Assembly: GCF_021631985.1 (NCBI RefSeq)
Contig: NZ_CP070225.1
Location: forward strand, 2,852,001-2,916,000
From: Sandaracinus amylolyticus
Lineage (GTDB): Bacteria > Myxococcota_A > Polyangia > Polyangiales > Sandaracinaceae
Direction of reading: 5' to 3'
Length of the DNA stretch: 64,000 bases
The notes under the pieces are model-generated. The model was not told the origin of the DNA. It was given only the letters and a program-made list of their open reading frames with translations, and did not search any database. The translations under genes were made by a program, and so were the position numbers. Positions 25,924-33,196 of this stretch are shown piece by piece. Positions within the stretch are counted from its first letter, which is position 1. Every line of letters begins with the position of its first letter.

Positions 25924-25973
25924 CCGGACATTCCTACTTTGCACGAAGCGGACATTCCTACTTCGCGCCTACA
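25924..25973 (-). repeat. Right inverted terminal repeat with two transposase-site copies
   Basis: CCGGACATTCCTACTT (25924-25939) and GCGGACATTCCTACTT (25948-25963), 24 bases apart, then CGCGCCTACA ending at 25973. These are the inverted partners of the left end. The transposase start is just inside. Confidence 0.8.
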
Positions 25974-25978
25974 CCGGA
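25974..25978. repeat. Target-site duplication, right copy (CCGGA)
   Basis: Second copy of the five bases found at 21658-21662, directly after the element's terminal ACA. Confidence 0.6.
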
Positions 25979-26050
25979 ACTTCGCAGAAGATGGATTATG
26001 TCAAGTTGCCTACCAGGAAATCCAGGCGATCCGGGCCACGACCGCCGGTC

Positions 26051-26611
26051 TCAGTCCTTGCTGCCCAGGAGCAGCTTCGCGAGCGCCGTCGCGTCGACCC
26101 GGGCCGTCGAGACCAGCGCCTCGAGCAGCCCGCGGCCCAGCCGCGCCACCTCGAGCAGCTCCTCGACGCGCTCCTTCTGCATCGCGAGCCGTCGTCGCTC
26201 GACGTCGTCGCGCGGCGTCTGCTCGGCGAGCGCTTGCAGCCCCTCCTCGAACGCCAGGATGGCCTCGTGGATCTCGACGAGCTCGCGCTCGCGCAGCACC
26301 CGCGAGACCATCTTCCAGAGGCTGTTCTCGGCCGCGAAGTGCTCGGCCCGCGAGCCCTGCACCCAGACGCGCTTCACCACGCCCCAGCGCTGCAGCTCGT
26401 TGAGCGTCATCGAGACCGAGCCGCTCGACAGCACGAGCCGCTCGCGCAGATCGCGCGACGTGAGCGGCTCGTCGCTCAGGTGCAGCACGACCCACACCCG
26501 GCCCATGTTCCGCTTGAAGCCCCAGAACTCCATCAAGCGGCCGATCGCCTCCGAGACGATCCGCTCCGCGGGGCTCATCGTGGAGACGTCGCGTGTGCCC
26601 TCGTCGCTCAC
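26051..26611 (-). CDS. GbsR/MarR-type transcriptional regulator
   Basis: A 186-residue winged-helix regulator. GRLMEFWGFKRNMGRVWVVL is the characteristic GbsR start (FWG-F-x(3)-GRV), LTSRDLRERLVLSSGSVSMT the recognition helix region, and LQRWGVVKRVWVQGSRAEHF the wing. The C-terminal helices probably dimerise. Relatives respond to small ligands such as choline or act locally. The GTG at 26611 or an ATG at 26578 could start it. It lies 30 bases downstream of the last envelope gene on the same strand and may be part of that operon or act on it. No betaine genes are nearby, so an osmoprotectant role is not supported. The 77 bases to the mobile element's end hold nothing recognised. Confidence 0.87.
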   Translation of the reverse strand: MSDEGTRDVSTMSPAERIVSEAIGRLMEFWGFKRNMGRVWVVLHLSDEPLTSRDLRERLVLSSGSVSMTLNELQRWGVVKRVWVQGSRAEHFAAENSLWKMVSRVLRERELVEIHEAILAFEEGLQALAEQTPRDDVERRRLAMQKERVEELLEVARLGRGLLEALVSTARVDATALAKLLLGSKD

Positions 26612-26641
26612 GTCGAACGCGTCGTCTCGCCCGATCGCGGA

Positions 26642-27883
26642 TCAGTCCCGCGCGAGCTCGATGTAGAACCCGTCGTAGGCCTCGGCGTAGTCCTCGTCGC
26701 CCGCGGCGAACACGACCATGCGCACGTTGCCGCGCTGCAGGCCGCGCAGGCCGATCGGGAGCACGAGCGCCGACGTGTCGGGCGGCGGCTCTTCGGGGAG
26801 CGCCTGCGGCTGCTCGCCCTGGGCCGCCCCGCCGCCGACCGCCTGCTCGAGCAGCTGGTCGATGCTGCCGTCCGCCGGCTGCGCTTCACCGCCCGCCTGG
26901 GGCGCCTGCTGCTCCGGCTGCGCCGGCTGCGGCTGCCCGGGCACCTCGGTGTCCGACTCCTCGGCGCGCGTGCTCGCGGCCTGAGCGGCCTGCGAGATCG
27001 GCGCGATCGGCTCGGGCACCACGTCGATCGCACGCGCGCCCGTCGCGACCTCGGCGATCACCGGCTCGAGGCGCTGCATGGCCCACTCGATCGCGGCCAT
27101 GCGCTGAGTGGGATCCTCGTCGGTGACCAGCGTGCGGTTCTCGAGCTCGTACCAGCGCGAGAAGCCCTTGTTGGGCATGAGGACCTCGACGCGCTGCACG
27201 CGCCCGCGATCCAGGTGGAGCCGGAGGAACACGTGCATCTCGCGATCGATGCGCGTCGCGCCCGGGACCGGGATCACGTAGCTCGCGTGGTAGTGCTTGA
27301 GGCAGCCCTGGGGGTTGCACACCGGCGCCGGCGGCTGGCCGAACGCCTGCGAGAAGTCGGGGTTCGCCCGCGCGACCGCCGAGATCGGCTGGCCGAAGTT
27401 GCGAATGCCGAGCAGCGTGCGCGTCCAGAACGTCACGGCGCGCGTGACCCAGAGGCGGCGGTCCTCGGCCGCGACCGCGCGCTGCTCCTGCTGGACCTCC
27501 TGCACGTGCTCCTGCTCGACCTCGCGGCGCTCCTGCACCGTGCCGAGCGCGGCGAGGCGCTGCTGCGCAGCCTCGACGTGCGCGCCGTCGGGGAAGACCG
27601 CGAGGTAGAACTGAAGGCCCTCGCGCGTCGAGTTGCCCTCGGTCCACACCGCTTCTTCGTGCTCTGCGCGCTCGGCGCGGACCTCTTCGATCCAGAGGCC
27701 GCCCGGATAGGTCGTCGCGTAGCGCTCGAGCGCGGCGAGGCGATCGTTGCGCTCACTCGCCTGACGCACGCCGCGGTACGCCACGTACTCCTCGTGCGTC
27801 GCCACCGTCGCGCAGCCCGGAACGAGCCCGAGGAGCGCGCCCGCGATCGCGAGCACCGAGATCCCACGCTGTAGGGACTTCAT
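26642..27883 (-). CDS. Hypothetical lipoprotein with coiled-coil and Pro/Gln-rich C-terminal part
   Basis: Not recognised. The ATG at 27883 has GGAGGGG 9 bases upstream and gives MKSLQRG, a hydrophobic core and the lipobox VPGC (Cys about 23). About residues 30-120 are helical and charged, with TPR-like spacing (RLAALERYATTYPGGLWIEE). A Glu/Gln-rich coil (about 120-150: EVEQEHVQEVQQEQ) follows, then a beta-type domain (about 170-300, WTRTLLGIRNFGQPISAVAR, YHASYVIPVPGATRIDREMH). A disordered Pro/Gln/Ala-rich linker (about 320-375) leads to a final about 45-residue domain that ends DGFYIELARD. It is the third gene of a run with the barrel and small lipoprotein genes upstream (2-base gap), suggesting one envelope complex. 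Confidence 0.8.
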   Translation of the reverse strand: MKSLQRGISVLAIAGALLGLVPGCATVATHEEYVAYRGVRQASERNDRLAALERYATTYPGGLWIEEVRAERAEHEEAVWTEGNSTREGLQFYLAVFPDGAHVEAAQQRLAALGTVQERREVEQEHVQEVQQEQRAVAAEDRRLWVTRAVTFWTRTLLGIRNFGQPISAVARANPDFSQAFGQPPAPVCNPQGCLKHYHASYVIPVPGATRIDREMHVFLRLHLDRGRVQRVEVLMPNKGFSRWYELENRTLVTDEDPTQRMAAIEWAMQRLEPVIAEVATGARAIDVVPEPIAPISQAAQAASTRAEESDTEVPGQPQPAQPEQQAPQAGGEAQPADGSIDQLLEQAVGGGAAQGEQPQALPEEPPPDTSALVLPIGLRGLQRGNVRMVVFAAGDEDYAEAYDGFYIELARD

Positions 27884-27885
27884 CG

Positions 27886-28287
27886 TCAGATCCCCTCCGG
27901 TTCGAAACCACCGCCGGAGCCACCGCACACAGCTTGACACTCGGGGAGCGCGGCGTCGTCGGTGCCGACGCGCGTGGGATCGACCAGCGCGCTGAAGCAC
28001 GCGTCGACGGTCGACTGCGTGGGATTGCACCCCGCGCCGAAGTTGAAGCCCGAGCACATCACCGGGATCTGCCCGACGCACGCCTGGTAGCCCGGCTCGT
28101 CGAGGCGGCCCGCGACGCGATCACGCGCACACGTGCGCTCGTTGTATCCGCGGCAGTACTCCTGCGGATCGACGCTGGTCCCGCCACTGCTGCAGCCCGA
28201 CACGTAGCCGGGCGTCGGCGCACCGACGAACATCGCCATGATCAGGACCACTGCTGCACGCAGCAGGAAGTTGGCGCGCGGGGTCAC
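27886..28287 (-). CDS. Small Cys-rich lipoprotein
   Basis: A 133-residue hypothetical. GTG at 28287 overlaps the upstream stop by four bases. The signal (LLRAAVVLIMAMFVGA) ends in a lipobox-like VSGC, and the mature part has about ten cysteines (EYCRGYNERTCARD, QACVGQIPVMCSGF, GCNPTQSTVDACFSAL, PECQAVCGG), enough for several disulphides. This is the cysteine spacing of small secreted myxobacterial lipoproteins of unknown role. A second possible ATG in the signal would shorten the hydrophobic part. It sits between the barrel protein and the coiled-coil lipoprotein and is clearly translated with them. Confidence 0.82.
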   Translation of the reverse strand: MTPRANFLLRAAVVLIMAMFVGAPTPGYVSGCSSGGTSVDPQEYCRGYNERTCARDRVAGRLDEPGYQACVGQIPVMCSGFNFGAGCNPTQSTVDACFSALVDPTRVGTDDAALPECQAVCGGSGGGFEPEGI

Positions 28288-29063
28288 GGAAGCACCTCGT
28301 ACTCGAACATCAGACCGACCTCGCCGCTGATCGTCGGCCACACCATCGAGTCGCCTGCGAAGAAGACCGCACCGTTCACCGCGGCGTATGCACCGAGCCC
28401 GGTGAGGAACTTGAAGACGAGGCCGACCTGGAGCTCGAGGCCCCAGTTGAAGTCGGTGCTCGCCTGGCGCGACGTGCCGGTGACCGCGGAGAGCACGAGC
28501 GGCACGCCGACGTGGCCCATCAGCTGGAACCACTCGTCGAACCAGTAGCGGAGGAAGTACGTCGGCGTGATCGCCCACTGACCGAGCGCGTCGATGCCGA
28601 GACCTGCCGTGCCGTCGGGCGTCAGGTTGGTCGCGAGGCCGAGGCCGGCGCCGTGCTGGAGCTCGCCGTCGCCCTCGAAGAACCAGCCGCCGCGCAGCTG
28701 CAGGTACGGCGGCGAGAAGCGACAGCCCTCGCGGCCGGGCACGCCGGGATCGCACACCGCCGCGTGCGCGAGGAGGCGGACGGTGCCGCCGGCGCCGAGC
28801 GTCGCGAAGGCCTGCCCGTAGCGGTGGTAGGCGGGACGTGCGCCCTCGCCTCCTCCCTCGACGCCCTCTTCGCCCCACGCGCGGCCGCCGCGCGAGCGGC
28901 CGGCCTCCTCGGGCTCTTCGGAGGGAGCGTCTTGTGCGCGCGCGATGGTGGGCGCCGCGATGGTGGGCACGAAGCCCACGCACGCGATCGCCAGCATCAG
29001 TGGGAGCGCGAGGTGCGCGGACGTCGTTGCGATTCGAAGCGAAAAAGCCTGGAGCCTCGACAC
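28284..29063 (-). CDS. Outer-membrane beta-barrel-like protein
   Basis: A 259-residue exported protein; signal core LALPLMLAIACVGF, cleavage near TIARA-Q (about residue 43), then a charged Glu/Gly/Arg linker. From about residue 80 the sequence alternates strands and tight turns with aromatic girdles (FATLGAGGTVRLLAHA, YLQLRGGWFFEGDGELQHGA, FLRYWFDEWFQLMGHVGVPL, FNWGLELQVGLVFKFLTG). It ends in the strand EVGLMFEYEVLP, as porin-like barrels do. It opens a five-gene leftward run (barrel, Cys-rich lipoprotein, coiled-coil lipoprotein, GbsR regulator). No function can be assigned, but an outer-membrane complex made of the three exported products is a reasonable inference. Confidence 0.75.
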   Translation of the reverse strand: MSRLQAFSLRIATTSAHLALPLMLAIACVGFVPTIAAPTIARAQDAPSEEPEEAGRSRGGRAWGEEGVEGGGEGARPAYHRYGQAFATLGAGGTVRLLAHAAVCDPGVPGREGCRFSPPYLQLRGGWFFEGDGELQHGAGLGLATNLTPDGTAGLGIDALGQWAITPTYFLRYWFDEWFQLMGHVGVPLVLSAVTGTSRQASTDFNWGLELQVGLVFKFLTGLGAYAAVNGAVFFAGDSMVWPTISGEVGLMFEYEVLP

Positions 29064-29153
29064 GGTGGCGGACCCTAAATGAGCGTCCTGATGGGGTCAA
29101 GCGAGGCCTATGCGTGCTCGCAGGCCCGAAAACGTCGTGGTAGACACGCGGCC

Positions 29154-29753
29154 GTGTCGAGGTTCCTCGCGGGGTTCGCAGCAGCGACGGTGGTCTGGGG
29201 CAGCGCGGCGGCGGCGCTGCACTTCGCGCTCGGTTGGGGTCCTCCGAGCGAGCCCGAAGAGGTCGCGGAGATCGAGGAGGCGACCGAGATCGCAGCCGCG
29301 CCCGAGGAGACGACGAAGCGTCGCGGCGGGCGGCGCTCGGGGCGACGCGGCTCGCGGAGCACCGAGGGATCGATCGAAGAGAGCGTGCCCCGCGGCGACG
29401 CGGTGACCGGCGACGATCTGCGCGAGGGCGAGATGCGCGTGATCGACGGCGAGGGGACCGGCGGCGAGCAGCAGCTCAGCGGCGCCGAGATCGACGCGGC
29501 GTTCGACGGCGCGATGGGGCGCATCCGGCGCTGCTTCGTGCTCGCCGCGGGCGACGATCCGGTGCGCGGACGGCTCACGTTCGGCCTGCGGATCGCGGGC
29601 AGCGGGCGGGCGACCGCGGTGAACCTCAGCGGGCCCGCGGTCGTGACGACCGGCGACTGCGGCGAGTGCCTCCGCGACGCGGCGCGCGCGATCCAGTTCC
29701 CCCGCTTCGACGGGCCGGAGATGGTCGTGCGCTATCCCATCACGCTCGAATGA
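29154..29753 (+). CDS. Membrane-anchored AgmX/PglI C-terminal (TonB-C-like) protein
   Basis: A 199-residue protein; the GTG at 29154 gives VSRFLAGFAAATVVW and one membrane helix (about residues 3-25). A Glu-rich, then Arg/Gly/Ser-rich linker (about 30-85: KRRGGRRSGRRGSRS) would span the periplasm. The last 90 residues are the AgmX/PglI domain: LSGAEIDAAFDGAMGRIRRC, LTFGLRIAGSGRATAVNLSG, TGDCGECLRDAARAIQFPRF, MVVRYPITLE. This matches TonB's topology and role in linking inner and outer membranes; in Myxococcus AgmX is tied to gliding, which may or may not apply here. An upstream ATG at 29079 lacks a signal. The next gene starts inside the stop codon (ATGA), so both are coupled. Confidence 0.82.
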   Translation: MSRFLAGFAAATVVWGSAAAALHFALGWGPPSEPEEVAEIEEATEIAAAPEETTKRRGGRRSGRRGSRSTEGSIEESVPRGDAVTGDDLREGEMRVIDGEGTGGEQQLSGAEIDAAFDGAMGRIRRCFVLAAGDDPVRGRLTFGLRIAGSGRATAVNLSGPAVVTTGDCGECLRDAARAIQFPRFDGPEMVVRYPITLE

Positions 29754-31483
29754 CCGATCCGCGAAAGAACGCGCGCGACGAGTGGATCGCGCGCGCGGTC
29801 GTCGTCGTCGCGGCGATCGCGACGTTCGCGCGCGGCGTGGGCGGCGGGCTCGTGCCGAGCTGGGACGACGGGCGCTTCCTCGTCGAGAACCCCGACGCGC
29901 AGCACGTCTCGTGGGACGCGCTGGTCCGCATGTGGAGCGCGCCGCGCTTCGAGGCGTACCAGCCGCTGCACCTGCTCTCGTACTGGATCGACGTGCCCTG
30001 GGCGGGACCGAGCGCGCCGGTGGTGCACGCGGTGTCGCTCGCGCTGTGGTGCGGCGCGCTGCTGCTCGTGCTCGCGCTGATGCGGAAGCTCGGGCTCTCG
30101 CTGGTGCCCGCGGTGATCGCGACGCTCTTCTTCGGGCTGCATCCGGTGCAGGTCGAGGCGGTGACGTGGGCGACGGGGCGCAAGGACGTCCTCGCGGTCG
30201 CGCTCGCGGCGGGCAGCGCGATCGCGCACCTGGGATCGGAGCGGTGGAACGATCGCCGCGCGTGGATCTCGCGCGCGCTCTACGTCCTGGCCGCGCTCAC
30301 GAAGACGATCGTGCTCCCACTGCCGATCGTGCTGTTCGCGGCCGACGTGGTGCTGCGCAAGCGCGACGCGCGGAGCGCGGCGATCGCGCAGGTGCCCTCG
30401 TTCGTGATCGGCGCGGCGCTGGCGGTCGTGGTCGTCGGTCTGTGGCGCGAGAACGAGATGATCCGCACCGGCAGCGGATCGCTCTCGCTCGTGCTCGCGA
30501 CGTACGCGCACCACCTCGGGACCGCGCTGTGGCCGGCGTCGGTGTCGCCGATCTATCCGCTCGCGCGCGAGGAGGCGCCGAGCGTCGCGGGGACGATCAT
30601 CGGGTGCGCGGCGATCGTGGTGACGATCGTGCTCGCGTGGCGCGCCCGCGCCCACGAGCTCGGTCGGCGCGTGCTCTTCGGGATGATCGCGTTCGTCGTG
30701 CTGCTCGCGCCGGTGTCGAACGTCCTGCCGCTGCACTTCCAGTGGCACGACCGCTACGTCGTCCTGCCGCTGCTGGGGATCGCGTTCGTGCTCGGCGCGT
30801 GCGTCGATGCGCTGCGCCCGAACCGCGTCGTCGTGGCGATCGCGCTCGCGCTGTGCGCGGCGCTCGCGCTGCGCACCGTCGCGTACGAGAACGCGTGGGC
30901 GAGCGATCTCGCGCTCTGGCAGCACGCGGTGAGCGCCCAGCCGCGCGCGTTCTACGCGTGGCTGAAGCTCGGTGAGGTGCGTCGCGACGCCGGTGACCAT
31001 GCCGGCGCGCTGCGCGCGTACCAGGAGGCGATCGAGATCGCGCCCCAGCTGCGGCTCGGTCACGGCGCGTTCATGTCGGCGCTGCTGCTGCGCGAAGAAG
31101 CGCGCCGCGAGATCACGCCGTCGCACGCGACCGAGACCGCACAGCGCTTCATGATGCGCATGGACGATCCCGTCGCGCTGCGCGAGCTCGCGGGCGAGAT
31201 GGCGCAGATGGGCTATCGCGACGGCGTCACCTACGCGCTGGCGCGCGCGCTCGACATCGAGCCCATCCCCGACGAGCGGCTGGAGCGCGCGGCGCAGGTG
31301 CAGCTCGCGCAGGGCAACGAGTGGCTCGCGCGCTTCTATCTCTCGCGCATGGGCCGCAACCCGGTGATCCCCGAGGTCATCCGCTACGTCGAGCGCGAGC
31401 GCGCCCGTGAGCGCGGCGAGGACGAGACCCCGCCCTCGCCCGCTCGCGCGCCCACCGAGACCGAAGAGGCTACTCGCCCTTGA
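29750..31483 (+). CDS. TMTC-like GT-C membrane glycosyltransferase with TPRs
   Basis: A 577-residue polytopic protein with about nine to eleven membrane helices in the first 390 residues and TPRs in the last 180. It has the DUF1736/TMTC layout: an Asp-Asp motif in the first luminal loop (GLVPSWDDGRFLVENP), then FFGLHPVQVEAVTWATGRKD, the hallmark of the family. LPLHFQWHDRYVVLPLLGI follows. TPR-like helices follow (AWLKLGEVRRDAGDHAGALR, AYQEAIEIAP). Eukaryotic members O-mannosylate cadherins; bacterial ones have unknown acceptors. Start ATG at 29750 overlaps the previous stop. The 3' end overlaps the convergent enoyl-CoA hydratase gene by 14 bases. A mannosyl- or other glycosyl transfer to envelope proteins is inferred. 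Confidence 0.85.
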   Translation: MTDPRKNARDEWIARAVVVVAAIATFARGVGGGLVPSWDDGRFLVENPDAQHVSWDALVRMWSAPRFEAYQPLHLLSYWIDVPWAGPSAPVVHAVSLALWCGALLLVLALMRKLGLSLVPAVIATLFFGLHPVQVEAVTWATGRKDVLAVALAAGSAIAHLGSERWNDRRAWISRALYVLAALTKTIVLPLPIVLFAADVVLRKRDARSAAIAQVPSFVIGAALAVVVVGLWRENEMIRTGSGSLSLVLATYAHHLGTALWPASVSPIYPLAREEAPSVAGTIIGCAAIVVTIVLAWRARAHELGRRVLFGMIAFVVLLAPVSNVLPLHFQWHDRYVVLPLLGIAFVLGACVDALRPNRVVVAIALALCAALALRTVAYENAWASDLALWQHAVSAQPRAFYAWLKLGEVRRDAGDHAGALRAYQEAIEIAPQLRLGHGAFMSALLLREEARREITPSHATETAQRFMMRMDDPVALRELAGEMAQMGYRDGVTYALARALDIEPIPDERLERAAQVQLAQGNEWLARFYLSRMGRNPVIPEVIRYVERERARERGEDETPPSPARAPTETEEATRP

Positions 31484-32291
31484 AGACGGGCTTTCGCTTC
31501 TCCGCGAACGCGGCGAGCGCCTCGAGCCGATCCTTCGACGCGAGCGTGCGCTCGTAGCTGAGCCGCTCGATCGAGAGCCCTTCTTCGAGCGGCTGATCGG
31601 CCGCCGCGTCGATCGCGGTGAGCGCCGCGGAGATCGCGATCGGCGCGCCGGTGAGTAGCGGCTGCGCCCACTCGATCGCCGCGTCGAGCGCGCGCTGATC
31701 GGGCGCTGCGAGGCGCTGCACGATGCCGTAGGCGAGCGCCTCGTCGGCGCTCAGGCGACGCGCGAAGAGGATCAGCTCCTTCGCCCGCGCCGGACCGAGC
31801 TCGCGCGTGAGGCGCTGGGTGCCGCCCGCGCCCGGGATGATCCCGAGCGAGGTCTCGGTGAGCCCGAGCTGCGACGTCCGCGACGCGATGCGCAGATCGC
31901 ATGCGAGCGCGAGCTCGAGCCCGCCGCCGAACGCGACTCCGTCGATCGCCGCGATCACCGGCACCGGCAGACGATCGAGGTCGCGCAGCGAGACCCGATA
32001 GAGGCTGAGGAAGTCGCGCACCTCTTCCTCGACCATGCCCTGGCGCTCCTTGAGGTCCGCGCCTGCGCAGAACGCCTGATCCCCCGCGCCGGTCACGATC
32101 ACCGCGCGCAGCGTCGGATCCTTCGCGCCCTCGCGCGCCAGACGACCCAGCTCGCGCACCACCGATCGCGAGAGCGCGTTGCGGCGATCGGGACGATCGA
32201 TCGTCCAGATCGCCAGCGCGCCACGGCGCTCGGCGCGCACGCCCACCGACCCACCTGCCGTCTCGATCTCGCGCTCGACCTGGTTCGTCAT
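31470..32291 (-). CDS. Enoyl-CoA hydratase/isomerase family (methylglutaconyl-CoA hydratase-like)
   Basis: A cytoplasmic crotonase-fold enzyme. The oxyanion-hole segments are FCAGADLKERQ (about residues 75-85) and AIDGVAFGGGLELALACDLRIA (split by the active-site loop); the catalytic Glu lies in LTETSLGIIPGAGGTQRL (about 140-157). The C-terminal helix ends EKRKPVFKGE, a common crotonase tail. The ADLKER signature is typical of AUH/LiuC, the methylglutaconyl-CoA hydratase of leucine breakdown, and an HMG-CoA lyase, the next enzyme of that pathway, is encoded 20 kb away, but a general hydratase cannot be excluded. Start ATG at 32291; its 3' end overlaps the converging glycosyltransferase gene. 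The length of 273 is normal. Confidence 0.9.
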   Translation of the reverse strand: MTNQVEREIETAGGSVGVRAERRGALAIWTIDRPDRRNALSRSVVRELGRLAREGAKDPTLRAVIVTGAGDQAFCAGADLKERQGMVEEEVRDFLSLYRVSLRDLDRLPVPVIAAIDGVAFGGGLELALACDLRIASRTSQLGLTETSLGIIPGAGGTQRLTRELGPARAKELILFARRLSADEALAYGIVQRLAAPDQRALDAAIEWAQPLLTGAPIAISAALTAIDAAADQPLEEGLSIERLSYERTLASKDRLEALAAFAEKRKPVFKGE

Positions 32292-32401
32292 ATGCCGCGC
32301 GCCCTACCCCGCGCGCCGCGAACGCGTCAAGCGCGGGTGCTCACCGCAGCGTGCGGAGCACGCGGACGGGAGGACCCGCGCTGGCCGAGCCGATTTTTGG
32401 C

Positions 32402-33139
32402 TCACCACGGCGTCTCGACGCGGAAGCACCCGCCGGGCAGCTCGCAGAACGTCTGCAGCTCCGAGCCCTGCTCGCTCGTCGTGACCACCGCGATCACCGT
32501 GATCGCGACCGCGATCGCCACCGCGCCGCCGCCGATCGCGATCCACGTGACCGGCTCCTCGTACCACTCGGTCGTGTCCGGCGTGTCGGAGAGCATCTCG
32601 GGCGGCAACGCCTCGAGCGTGAGCTGCAGCGCTTCGCGCGTGCCGGCGCGCGCCTCGATCTGACGCACGACGTCGGCGTAGCCGCGATGCGCGACGCGCA
32701 GCGAGTGCGCGCCCTCGAGCAGATCGAACTCGACCGGCGCGTCGCCCATGAAGTCGCCGTCGATGTAGACGTGCGCGCCCGGAGGCTCGGTCGTGACCGA
32801 GAGCACCTGCGAGAGCGGGAACAGCTCGACCGAGACCTCCGTGCGCTGCCCCGGCGCGACGTGCACGACGTCGGTGAACTCGGTGTAGCCGGCCAGGCGC
32901 ACGCGGAGCGTGTGCGAGCCCGGCGCGAGCGAGATCGGATCGAGCGGCGTGGTGCCGACCGGCTGCTCGTCGACGAACACCTCGGCGCCCGGCTGCGTCG
33001 CCTCGAGCACGAGCGTCCCCTGCGCGGGCTGGCGTGGGGGACGACGTCGCTGCGCGTCGGCCGGCGCGACCATCGCGGACCACACGAGGGCGCCGAGGAA
33101 CGCTGCGAGCGCAGCACGAAGGACGAGCACGCGCCTCAT
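32402..33139 (-). CDS. PEGA-domain protein with C-terminal membrane helix
   Basis: A 245-residue exported protein; ATG at 33139 gives MRRVLVLRA and a signal core ending near ADA-Q (about residue 29). Two PEGA domains follow: GTLVLEATQPGAEVFVDEQP to the region of LSLAPGSHTLRVRL, and LSVTTEPPGAHVYIDGDFMG to EGAHSLRVAHRGY. A linker then leads to one membrane helix (about 197-217, WIAIGGGAVAIAVAITVI) near the C-terminus and a short tail with two cysteines. PEGA domains are common appendages of secreted and S-layer-like proteins and of myxobacterial kinases; here they would lie outside the inner membrane. The product probably binds or spaces another envelope component. It stands alone, divergent from the aminopeptidase. 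Confidence 0.87.
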   Translation of the reverse strand: MRRVLVLRAALAAFLGALVWSAMVAPADAQRRRPPRQPAQGTLVLEATQPGAEVFVDEQPVGTTPLDPISLAPGSHTLRVRLAGYTEFTDVVHVAPGQRTEVSVELFPLSQVLSVTTEPPGAHVYIDGDFMGDAPVEFDLLEGAHSLRVAHRGYADVVRQIEARAGTREALQLTLEALPPEMLSDTPDTTEWYEEPVTWIAIGGGAVAIAVAITVIAVVTTSEQGSELQTFCELPGGCFRVETPW

Positions 33140-33196
33140 CGTACGGGTGATCACGAGGCGAGATCCACCACGACGGTTTGCTACCCTCACGCGACG

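Larger units (their letters stand above)
21663..25973. mobile_element. 4.3-kb insertion sequence carrying a zinc-starvation gene cassette
   Basis: The element is bounded by TGT (21663) and ACA (25973) and by inverted terminal repeats that each contain two copies of AAGTAGRAATGTCCGS, spaced 24-25 bases apart. Inside lie the transposase (24494-25903), rpmG, a COG0523 GTPase, a DUF1826 gene, a decayed istB fragment and a palindromic operator. No third copy of the terminal motif is found between the transposase stop and the left end, so the whole 4.3 kb appears to be one unit rather than a 1.5-kb IS next to unrelated genes. Passenger DNA is visibly poorer in G/C than both flanks. The boundaries come from matching repeats and the CCGGA duplication; transposition as one unit is inferred. 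Confidence 0.75.
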
